From: Spirochaetota bacterium
GTDB lineage: Bacteria > Spirochaetota > Spirochaetia > Treponematales > Treponemataceae
Assembly: GCA_023393015.1 (NCBI GenBank)
Contig: JAEWMY010000060.1
Location: 1 to 16,362 of the forward strand
Length of the DNA stretch: 16,362 bases
Direction: 5' to 3'
Shown here: in pieces, positions 6,624-12,756 of the stretch
How positions within the stretch are numbered: position 1 is the first letter of the stretch
Layout: each line of letters begins with the position of its first letter
Position numbers and translations under genes: made by a program
The notes under the pieces: model-generated
Told to the model about the DNA's origin: nothing
What the model saw: the letters and a program-made list of their open reading frames with translations, nothing else
Database searches by the model: none

Positions 6624-8579
6624 CTACTCCCACCCGAATGTGGCGGGAGGCTTGTTCGTAATGTCGTAATAGACCGCGTCGACGTAGCCGAGCGCCATGA
6701 TTCGGTCGACGATTCGGCCGAGGACGGCGACGTCGAGATGGGCGAACCGGGCGGTCATCACGTCCTCGGAGACGACGGGCCTCAGCACGATCGAGCAATG
6801 GCCGCTTTCGCGCGACCAGGGCAGGTTTATCGTGAGATGCTGGAATATCTTTCCGTACCAACCAGAGGCCTTGAGCTCGTCCAGCACGATTTCGTCCGCC
6901 TCGCGCGTCTGGTCGAGTCTCGGCCGGTCGCAATAGAGTTCCCGCAGGCTGAAGCCCGCGAACGGGTCGAGCGAGGATCCGCCGGCGAGCGGGGTAACCG
7001 CGAGCTCGAGGACGGTGCGGTTGACCGCGTCGCTTCCGTTCGTGATGGCCGAGGAGGCCCGCTCGAGTTCCGGCCACGAGGGAAAGGCCCCGAACACGTC
7101 GTCGAAGGCGAGGACGGCCGGAAAGCGGTAGGTGCGAAAGTCGCCCTGCACGCCGACCGATCGGACGGGAAGCACGCCGACCGACGAAAGGGAGGGTTTC
7201 CGCGCGCTCTTTCCGACCTCGCGGTCAGCGCCGCGGCTCGGCGTCTCGCACAGCGCGAACGAGCGCGAAAGGTCGATCGACCTGACCGACTCGGTAGCGG
7301 ACAGAAGCTCCGTCGGGTCGACCCGATCGGCGCCGTGGCAGAGTACGTTGATCGAGAGTCCCGGCCCGGGGAAGGGATGGCGGAAGACGAGCGGGTCCGC
7401 GAGGCCGAGCTTCTTGCCGAGTATGCGAACCTCGTCCTTGTAGAGATCGCGGAGCGGTTCGATGATGAGGCCCCGCTCTATGAGGGCCTGTATTCCCTCG
7501 ACGCGGTTATGGTGAGTCTTGATCGTGTGCGAGTTTTTCGTGCCGCCCGACTCGATGATGTCCGGGTAGAGCGTCCCCTGGCCGAGAAGCCACTCGCTTT
7601 CGTCGAGATTGAGCCGGGAGACGACGTCGTTTCTTACGGTTATGAAGGTCTCGCCGATCGCCTTTCGCTTCTTTTGCGGGTCGGCCTCGCCCTTGATCGC
7701 CTCGAGGAATTTTACGCTCGCGTCCTCGACGATGAAATTGCCGAAGCCCGCCGCCCGGTACCGCTCGGCGATCGTCGCGCTTTCGTTCTTGCGCATGAAC
7801 CCGTTGTCGATGTGAAGGCCGAGCACGCGATCCTGGCCGAGGGCGTTGTTGAGCAGGGCGAAGGCGACCGTCGAGTCGACGCCGCCGGAGAGGAAGAGCA
7901 GTACCTTGCGCCGTTTTCCGTCGCGGTTCGCCTGCGCGCGGATGTCCTCCATGATGATCTCGAGGACGCGGTCCTGGCTCCAGTTCTTTTCCATTCCGCA
8001 GAGGCGTGCGAAGTTGCCGAGTATCCGGTCCCCGTCGGGGGTATCCTTGACCTCGACGTGGCACTGGAGGCTCCATCGGCGCTTCTCCGGGTTTTCAAGG
8101 GCCGCGTACGGGCAGTCCTTCGTCGATGCGATTACCCGATATCCCGGCGCCGGGGTTACTATCGCGTCCTGATGGCTCATCCATACCTGGGCCGGGAATT
8201 CGACCCCCTCGAAGAGCGGGCTTTGCGGACACGGCGCGCCCGTCGCGTTTTTCGTCACGAGGTGGGCTATGCCGAATTCACCGACCTCCGCCTTGGCGAC
8301 CGCGCCTCCCGACTCGAGGGCGAGGAGCTGGTGGCCGTAACAGAGGCCGAGCAGGGGAATGTCGAGGGAGAGTATGTCCTTGTTGAAGGCGGGAACGTCC
8401 TTCCCGTAGACCGAGGACGGGCCGCCGGAAAACACGATTCCGCGGGCGTCGGCGAGGGTATCGACCGGGGCGGACGGAAGGGATATCTCGGAATAATACC
8501 CCATGAGACGGAATCGTTTGGCGATCAGGTGCGCGTACTGGCTTCCGAAGTCCAGTACGATAATTTTATCGTTCGGCAT
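6624..8579 (-). CDS. guaA: GMP synthase (glutamine-hydrolysing), long eukaryote-like form
   Basis: Converts XMP to GMP using ATP and glutamine, the last step of de novo GMP synthesis. The class I glutamine amidotransferase domain (about 4-195) has the nucleophile C80 in GLCYGHQ, and H174 and E176 in QCHVEV, where most homologues have FHPEV. The ATP-pyrophosphatase domain (about 205-405) has the P-loop SGGVDS (231-236) and ends RHPFPGPGL. At 651 residues it is over 100 longer than the usual bacterial enzyme of about 525. The extra sequence lies after GPGL, and the C-terminal part aligns by eye with human GMPS: LPVRSVGVQGDFRTY (470-484), AVNRTVL, GWYGKI, and YYDITNKPPATFGWE at the end. The start is fixed by the domain, which begins at residue 6. 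There is no SD; a -10 hexamer lies 5 nt upstream. First gene of the guaA, oxidoreductase, DUF2141 unit. Confidence 0.97.
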   Translation of the reverse strand: MPNDKIIVLDFGSQYAHLIAKRFRLMGYYSEISLPSAPVDTLADARGIVFSGGPSSVYGKDVPAFNKDILSLDIPLLGLCYGHQLLALESGGAVAKAEVGEFGIAHLVTKNATGAPCPQSPLFEGVEFPAQVWMSHQDAIVTPAPGYRVIASTKDCPYAALENPEKRRWSLQCHVEVKDTPDGDRILGNFARLCGMEKNWSQDRVLEIIMEDIRAQANRDGKRRKVLLFLSGGVDSTVAFALLNNALGQDRVLGLHIDNGFMRKNESATIAERYRAAGFGNFIVEDASVKFLEAIKGEADPQKKRKAIGETFITVRNDVVSRLNLDESEWLLGQGTLYPDIIESGGTKNSHTIKTHHNRVEGIQALIERGLIIEPLRDLYKDEVRILGKKLGLADPLVFRHPFPGPGLSINVLCHGADRVDPTELLSATESVRSIDLSRSFALCETPSRGADREVGKSARKPSLSSVGVLPVRSVGVQGDFRTYRFPAVLAFDDVFGAFPSWPELERASSAITNGSDAVNRTVLELAVTPLAGGSSLDPFAGFSLRELYCDRPRLDQTREADEIVLDELKASGWYGKIFQHLTINLPWSRESGHCSIVLRPVVSEDVMTARFAHLDVAVLGRIVDRIMALGYVDAVYYDITNKPPATFGWE

Positions 8580-8584
8580 GACTC

Positions 8585-8613
8585 AGTATAGCAGGGATGC
8601 CCCGCGTAATCAA
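8585..8613 (-). promoter_or_regulatory. guaA promoter, apparently leaderless
   Basis: The minus strand reads TTGATT (8608-8613), a 17-nt spacer, then TATACT (8585-8590, preceded by TGC as in an extended -10). Only five bases (GAGTC) separate the -10 from the guaA ATG. Transcription would therefore start at or next to the A of the start codon. Confidence 0.7.
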
Positions 8614-8646
8614 CGCGGAAAGGCCGTTCCGCCGGGCGCCGGAACG
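8602..8646. repeat. Two inverted repeats in the guaA/8669 divergent promoter region
   Basis: The first is CCGCG (8602-8606), loop TAATCAA, CGCGG (8614-8618); it overlaps the guaA -35. The second is CGTTCCG (8625-8631), eight bases, CGGAACG (8640-8646); it lies just upstream of the -10 of the plus-strand gene. Both are placed as operators for divergent promoters would be. The binding protein is unknown and GC-rich chance pairing remains possible. Confidence 0.4.
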
Positions 8647-8656
8647 CGTTTTGGGG

Positions 8657-8662
8657 TATACT
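8657..8662 (+). promoter_or_regulatory. -10 element (TATACT) for the 8669 gene, leaderless
   Basis: TATACT is followed by six bases (GCCCGC) and then the ATG at 8669. No -35 match is found at 16-18 nt. There is no SD before the start, so the transcript probably begins at the start codon. Confidence 0.6.
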
Positions 8663-8668
8663 GCCCGC

Positions 8669-9397
8669 ATGGAATTCCGCCGGTTAACGCGGCGATCGGC
8701 GACCGTCGCGGCTGCGATCGCGTTCATCGTCTTCCTCCTTTCCTTTCTTTCGCCGGAACCGGTTCTGGGCGCCTATCCGGGTATCATCGAGTTTCCCGAA
8801 CCGATGACGGTACAGGGGGACGATCGCGTCTTCGTCACGACGGGAACCATCCTTCTGTCGGGCGATCGCGGCCGCGCAGAAGAGCTGATCGCGGACGTTT
8901 CCCGCTGGAGGGACTGGATGCTCGTCGGAATGGACGGCCCGAGGGAGGACGGGAAGAAGCTCCTTGTGTATCTTCTCGATCTGGCGTGGACTCCCGCCGG
9001 CGAAACCGGCCCGGCCGTCGCTAACGCGTCAGCGCCCGCGCGACCGTCGGGAACGCTCGATGTCGCGGCGATCCTCCCGTTCATGAAATCATTCGGGGCG
9101 GATCCGTCGTCGTACCGGTTCGACGTTCGTATCCTTCGGGGCGACGACGGTTCCCTCCGAGCCGTCGTCGCGGGCTTTGTCGGCGACTCCTTCGCCCTTC
9201 GCGACGCGGAATACGCGATAGCGATCGAGGATACCCCGGCCGCCGACGGGTCGTTCGCGGTTCGCTACCAGGCGCGCGTCAGGATACGCGGCTTTCTCGA
9301 TTTTTTCTTCTCGCTTCGCGCGTACCGCCGCACGATCGGGTGGTATCTTGACCGTATCGCCCGGAACTTCGCCGTCGCGTGGAACGCGTCTCCCTGA
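8669..9397 (+). CDS. Exported protein, possibly START/SRPBCC-fold
   Basis: A 242-residue protein with a signal peptide (1-35): basic MEFRRLTRRS, hydrophobic 11-27, likely cleavage after VLGA. The mature part begins with GTILLSGDRGRAEELIADVSRW (59-80), like the first strand and helices of a START/SRPBCC lipid-binding domain. It ends with an amphipathic helix after RGFLDFFFSLRAYRRTIGW (207-225), where that fold has its long C-terminal helix. If so it could bind a lipid or hydrophobic ligand in the periplasm. The fold is a guess from pattern; no catalytic motif is visible. The ATG at 8669 is chosen because the signal peptide begins there and a -10 lies directly upstream; the frame is open back to 8597 but that part would precede the promoter. 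Transcribed away from guaA. Confidence 0.75.
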   Translation: MEFRRLTRRSATVAAAIAFIVFLLSFLSPEPVLGAYPGIIEFPEPMTVQGDDRVFVTTGTILLSGDRGRAEELIADVSRWRDWMLVGMDGPREDGKKLLVYLLDLAWTPAGETGPAVANASAPARPSGTLDVAAILPFMKSFGADPSSYRFDVRILRGDDGSLRAVVAGFVGDSFALRDAEYAIAIEDTPAADGSFAVRYQARVRIRGFLDFFFSLRAYRRTIGWYLDRIARNFAVAWNASP

Positions 9398-9422
9398 CCG
9401 GGAGTCGTCGCCGCGTTTTTTT
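9383..9422 (+). terminator. Candidate intrinsic terminator after the 8669 gene
   Basis: A two-part stem: outer AACGCG (9383-9388) pairs with CGCGTT (9412-9417), and inner CTCCC (9390-9394) with GGGAG (9400-9404) around a five-base loop. A run of seven T (9416-9422) follows. The structure begins in the last codons of the gene. The asymmetric bulge makes it imperfect. Confidence 0.5.
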
Positions 9423-9432
9423 CGTCCCGGAC

Positions 9433-9460
9433 TTGAAGAGCGCGTACTATGGTGTACACT
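9433..9460 (+). promoter_or_regulatory. Promoter of the first LuxR-type gene
   Basis: TTGAAG (9433-9438), a 16-nt spacer, then TACACT (9455-9460). The expected start of transcription is near 9467, giving a leader of about 18 nt with GAGGG (9470-9474) before the ATG at 9485. The -10 overlaps the palindrome GTGTACAC (9452-9459). Because the promoter lies after the ATG at 9449, that upstream ATG is unlikely to be used. Confidence 0.6.
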
Positions 9461-9484
9461 GTTCTGAGCGAGGGCTTCGTGTCG

Positions 9485-10504
9485 ATGGAACGCTTTTACC
9501 TCTTTCTCTACTTTTTTTCCTACTCCGCCGCCGTCGGCTGTCTTGCGGTATGCGCCGTAACGAGGGCCGCGCGCGGGATCCATACCCTGTCCCGGTATTG
9601 CCTCTGGATCGTCTCCTCCCTCGCGTTTCTGCTGTTCCGAAACGTCGTCTTCTATCTCAAGGAATACGGGGGGATGAAGGGCATAGAGTCGACGTTCGCG
9701 TTTTACGTCCTCTACATGTGCACGCTGTCCTTTTTTCTCGGAGCGCTTTCCTGGGCTTCGCTCGGGTACGCCTTTTCCGGCCGGGCGAAGGTCGTCAGGC
9801 GCGCGACGTTCGCCTCGTCGGTCCTTCCGCTCCTGTTCCTTCCGGCGCTCGCCCTCCTGGAACGCGGCGTTCCCGACGCGGTATTGAGACTCCGGCTCGT
9901 GAACGGGGCCATGTACTTTTCCTATTACGCGGTCGTCGCCGTCCTCGTTACCCTCGCCGTCAGGCTTCCCAAGATACCGGACGTTTTCGACCGTACCTTG
10001 TGCCGGGCGAACGTGCTCTCCGGTTCCTCGTACGCCGTACTCGCCTTCCTCCAATGGTTCTTCGTGTATCGCGGCCAGCTCTACGACATCAACCCCTTTT
10101 GCGTCGTCAATATCGTCCTTTTTTTGATGTTTTTCTCCGGGGCCTACGTGATCGGGAAGGAGTATCTCGCCAAGAAGGCCGAAGACGGCTCTTCGCTTCC
10201 CGTCGGGTCGGGACGATTCGATCTTTCGGGAGAGCTTCCCTCGTATCCCGGCTGTACGCAGGAGGAATCGCTCATCGTCTCCCTCGTCTCGCGCGGGGCC
10301 ACGAACCGCGAGATAGCCGAGGTGCTCGGGGTGAACGTATCGAGGATAAAGAATATCATCTATCGCGTTTTCGCGCGTTTCGGGGTCAGAAGCAGGACGG
10401 AACTCGTATGTTTCTTCGACGAGGCCGGCTCCCTCACCCGCGAGGCTGATCTCCCTGAGCGGTCAGTTGTCGAAACAGGTCCGCGAGTTCCACTCGGTTC
10501 CTGA
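9485..10504 (+). CDS. Membrane-anchored LuxR-family transcriptional regulator (copy 1)
   Basis: A 339-residue protein. About seven hydrophobic segments lie in residues 4-223 (near 4-25, 38-57, 71-95, 108-125, 138-160, 178-194, 204-223). A linker (225-252) leads to a LuxR/GerE helix-turn-helix (about 256-312), with TNREIAEVLGVNVSRIKNIIY (273-293) and the conserved ending FGVRSRTELV. It probably senses a membrane or external signal and regulates transcription from the inner membrane. There is no receiver domain. The last ~24 residues after the HTH lie antisense to the 3' end of the facing LuxR gene; the overlap is 71 bp. The ATG at 9485 is chosen because GAGGG lies 10 nt upstream and the promoter sits just before; GTG at 9479 is an alternative. 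Targets unknown. Confidence 0.85.
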   Translation: MERFYLFLYFFSYSAAVGCLAVCAVTRAARGIHTLSRYCLWIVSSLAFLLFRNVVFYLKEYGGMKGIESTFAFYVLYMCTLSFFLGALSWASLGYAFSGRAKVVRRATFASSVLPLLFLPALALLERGVPDAVLRLRLVNGAMYFSYYAVVAVLVTLAVRLPKIPDVFDRTLCRANVLSGSSYAVLAFLQWFFVYRGQLYDINPFCVVNIVLFLMFFSGAYVIGKEYLAKKAEDGSSLPVGSGRFDLSGELPSYPGCTQEESLIVSLVSRGATNREIAEVLGVNVSRIKNIIYRVFARFGVRSRTELVCFFDEAGSLTREADLPERSVVETGPRVPLGS

Positions 10505-11465
10505 CGCCGAATTTCCTGAAGAGGCGGTAGATATGGTTTCGCACGGCATGCTCGGTCACGGCGAGATCCGCGGCGATTTCCTTGTTCGCGAGCCCCCGCG
10601 CCATCAATTCGACGATTCCCCGTTCGCATTCGGTCAAGACGAGCAAGGCGCTCAATGCCGCTTCCGGAAAGGGCTCCGCGGGCGCTCCCGTTCGCCCGAC
10701 GGGGAGGCGACGGTTTCCCGGAACGGCGCGACCGGTCCGTTCGGCGGCGGCGTCGGCCGGAAGGTATATCCGAAGCGCGAGGACGACGATATTCGCCGCG
10801 TGAATGACCAGGTAATAGAGGTTTTCCGCGCAAAACGGCAGACCGGGTCGATCGGGGCCGAAATTCACGAATGAGATTCCCGTAAACAGGGGTATGAATA
10901 CCAGGTTCCCGACAAGGGTAAGATTCATCATCTCCCGGCATTCATCGTCGACGGCGTAGTCCCGGCGCCGCGTGAAGTACGCGGCGGCCCATACGAGGAG
11001 TCCCGCTATGAGGAATACGTGGGACCGCATGAGGATCGTTTTCAACGCGTTCTTCGCTCCTTCGTCCAGGCCGAGAAAGCCGGAGAGCACCGCGTGCGAG
11101 ACGAGTCCCGCGATCGGGAGCGAGGAAGCGGCGAGCAGGACGACCAGCGTCCGGCGGGAGCCGGTTTCGGTCGGAAGCGACCAGAAAAAATAGGACCCCG
11201 CCGTCATGATAAGGCTCGTTCGAAAGGCGTCGGCGACATAGTACCAGTACTCGCCGGTTACGGCGCCGCTTTCCATGAAGGCGCGCGCGAAAAAAGCCGC
11301 GTTCGAGGGGAGCAGGTAGAGGAAAAACGAGACGAGAAAGAGGTTGTACGCGAGCATGCGTCCCCTGCTTTCGGTATCATAGGCGTGAAGGGCGATCATG
11401 AGCGAAAACCCGGCGAACCCGGCGCAATGGGAAACGGCGTAGAGCGTGAAAAGCAGGGCGTTCAT
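10434..11465 (-). CDS. Membrane-anchored LuxR-family transcriptional regulator (copy 2)
   Basis: A 343-residue protein with the same plan as the facing gene: about seven hydrophobic segments in residues 3-234, a variable linker rich in Ala, Arg and Pro (236-270), then a LuxR/GerE helix-turn-helix (about 276-332), with NKEIAADLAVTEHAVRNHIY (294-313) and FGVRNRVELADLF. The C-termini of the two are clearly related (IYRLFRKFGVRNR versus IYRVFARFGVRSR), so they look like paralogues. The ATG at 11465 begins the first membrane helix; it has no SD but has a near-ideal sigma70 promoter ending 6 nt before it. The open frame extends to 12224 but runs through the promoter and the opposing DHH gene, so it is not coding there. 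Signal and targets unknown. Confidence 0.86.
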   Translation of the reverse strand: MNALLFTLYAVSHCAGFAGFSLMIALHAYDTESRGRMLAYNLFLVSFFLYLLPSNAAFFARAFMESGAVTGEYWYYVADAFRTSLIMTAGSYFFWSLPTETGSRRTLVVLLAASSLPIAGLVSHAVLSGFLGLDEGAKNALKTILMRSHVFLIAGLLVWAAAYFTRRRDYAVDDECREMMNLTLVGNLVFIPLFTGISFVNFGPDRPGLPFCAENLYYLVIHAANIVVLALRIYLPADAAAERTGRAVPGNRRLPVGRTGAPAEPFPEAALSALLVLTECERGIVELMARGLANKEIAADLAVTEHAVRNHIYRLFRKFGVRNRVELADLFRQLTAQGDQPRG

Positions 11466-11471
11466 TCCGTC

Positions 11472-11500
11472 ATCGTAGAATCGAACGGTATCGCTGTCAA
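11472..11500 (-). promoter_or_regulatory. Promoter of the second LuxR-type gene, leaderless
   Basis: The minus strand reads TTGACA (11495-11500, perfect -35), a 17-nt spacer, TACGAT (11472-11477), then six bases (GACGGA) and the ATG. This places the transcription start at the start codon. It is the best sigma70 promoter in the window. Confidence 0.75.
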
Positions 11501-11554
11501 TCCGGTTTTTCGCGCGCGGGACGCGTTTTTTTCTCCCTTTTCGCCGAAATGCGG

Positions 11555-11564
11555 TACACTGTAC
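11555..11564 (+). promoter_or_regulatory. -10 element (TACACT) for the DHH gene, with overlapping palindrome
   Basis: TACACT (11555-11560) is followed by seven bases (GTACGTG) and the ATG at 11568. No good -35 or SD is present. The -10 lies inside GTACACTGTAC (11554-11564), an inverted repeat with one central base, so a repressor could cover it. GTACACTGT also occurs at the promoter of the first LuxR gene. Confidence 0.5.
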
Positions 11565-11567
11565 GTG

Positions 11568-12755
11568 ATGGAACCGATCTTGCCGGAACGACAGACGGAC
11601 GCGCCAAAGCGGGAACCGGGTTCGATCGCCAAAAAAAAGGCGATCGTCTCGCGTATCGGGCGCGCCCTCGCGGAACGAGACAGCTTTCTCGTCATCGGAC
11701 ACAAGGATCCCGACGAGGATTGCGTCTCTTCCATGGTCGCCTTCGCCCTGCTCGCGAGCAAGTTCAACAAAAAGGCCGTAATCGCCATCGGTCCCGGCGC
11801 GCAGGAGAACTTCGACTACCTCTTCAAGATATGCCGGTTCAATTCCATCCAGGTCTGTACCGGCTCGAGGATACCTTCCTGCTCGACGCTCGTCCTCGTC
11901 GACACGGCAAAACCCTCCATGATCGACCGGCCCGAGCTGTTCGAGCGGGCGCGGCGTTCCGCGGCGGTACTGAAGATCGAAATCGACCATCATCTCGAGT
12001 CCGACAGCCGGTATTTCGGCGACGAGGGCTATAACCTGGTGTACCGCGCCTCGAGTACCTGCGAAATCATCGGGTACCTGTGCCTCAAGCTGGAAGACGA
12101 CCGGTACCTCATGGAGGAATTCCAGATCGGCGAGTTGCTGACGAGAAACCTCGTGCTCGCCGTTCTTTCGGGGATACTCGGGGACACGCAAATGGGTAAG
12201 TTCATCGCGACGCGGCGCGAGCACATGTTCTACCGGTACTTCAGCTCCCTGTTCGAGCGTTTGCTCGCGGAGAAAACGAGGCGCGGGAGCGCGAATTTTT
12301 CAACGAAGGAACAGGTGTTCGATACCCTGAAGCGCCTGTCGGACGAGGAGGCTGCCTGTCACGCGGAGCTTTCCGCCCGCGCGAACGGGATTCCCCGTCT
12401 CGCGTACGCCTTTGTCGGCGCCGACGCCTCGCAGGATCTCGTGACGCGTTTCGGCGAGGAAACCCTCGTGAACGTCTCCAAGAACCTCGCAGACGAGCTC
12501 GCCGAAAAAAGCGGGAAGCTCGGCCTCGTCGGATACTACGACGATCCGGCCGTGTCCCCCTTCGTACAGTTCCGCCTCAGGCGGGCTCAGGGCTATTCCG
12601 GCGTCGACCTTCGCGGGGTTCTCTCGCGGCTCGGGATCTCCAACGGCGGCGGCCATCCGGGCGCCGTCGGCTTCCGGGTGGACCGCTCCGCGATGGACGA
12701 GACGCGGTTTCTCGCCATGGCGCGCGCGATCGCCTCGGAGGTATCCCCGGACTGA
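11568..12755 (+). CDS. DHH/DHHA1-family phosphoesterase
   Basis: A 395-residue predicted cytoplasmic, metal-dependent phosphoesterase. The DHH domain (about 24-210) has motif I GHKDPDEDCVSS (44-55), motif II LVDTAK (110-115, D112) and motif III DHH (140-142), followed by GILGDT (202-207). The DHHA1 domain (about 265-385) has the substrate-binding motif SNGGGHPGAVGF (358-369). NrnA/GdpP-like relatives hydrolyse nanoRNA, pAp or cyclic-di-AMP products, but motif I reads PDEDC rather than PDGDA, so I assign no substrate. About 20 charged residues precede the domain. The ATG at 11568 follows a -10 by 7 nt and lacks an SD; GTG at 11565 is an alternative. Divergent from the second LuxR gene; converges on glmS with one base between stops. 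Confidence 0.87.
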   Translation: MEPILPERQTDAPKREPGSIAKKKAIVSRIGRALAERDSFLVIGHKDPDEDCVSSMVAFALLASKFNKKAVIAIGPGAQENFDYLFKICRFNSIQVCTGSRIPSCSTLVLVDTAKPSMIDRPELFERARRSAAVLKIEIDHHLESDSRYFGDEGYNLVYRASSTCEIIGYLCLKLEDDRYLMEEFQIGELLTRNLVLAVLSGILGDTQMGKFIATRREHMFYRYFSSLFERLLAEKTRRGSANFSTKEQVFDTLKRLSDEEAACHAELSARANGIPRLAYAFVGADASQDLVTRFGEETLVNVSKNLADELAEKSGKLGLVGYYDDPAVSPFVQFRLRRAQGYSGVDLRGVLSRLGISNGGGHPGAVGFRVDRSAMDETRFLAMARAIASEVSPD

Positions 12756-12756
12756 C

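Noticed and set aside
6123..8591. 822-residue open frame on the plus strand opposite guaA and the oxidoreductase
   Set aside because: It is a shadow caused by high GC and codon bias. The minus strand carries clear GuaA and Gfo/Idh/MocA motifs, and the plus translation is Arg-, Asp- and Val-rich with no recognisable domain.
9449..9484. Upstream ATG at 9449 for the first LuxR gene
   Set aside because: It precedes the predicted -10 and transcription start, so it would not be in the mRNA. ATG 9485 has GAGGG and begins the first membrane helix.
11019..11567. N-terminal extension of the DHH frame back to 11019
   Set aside because: It runs antisense through the second LuxR gene and across the promoter; the start at 11568 follows a -10 element.
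11466..12224. N-terminal extension of the second LuxR frame to 12224
   Set aside because: It crosses the TTGACA/TACGAT promoter and lies antisense to conserved DHH motifs; the membrane domain begins at 11465.
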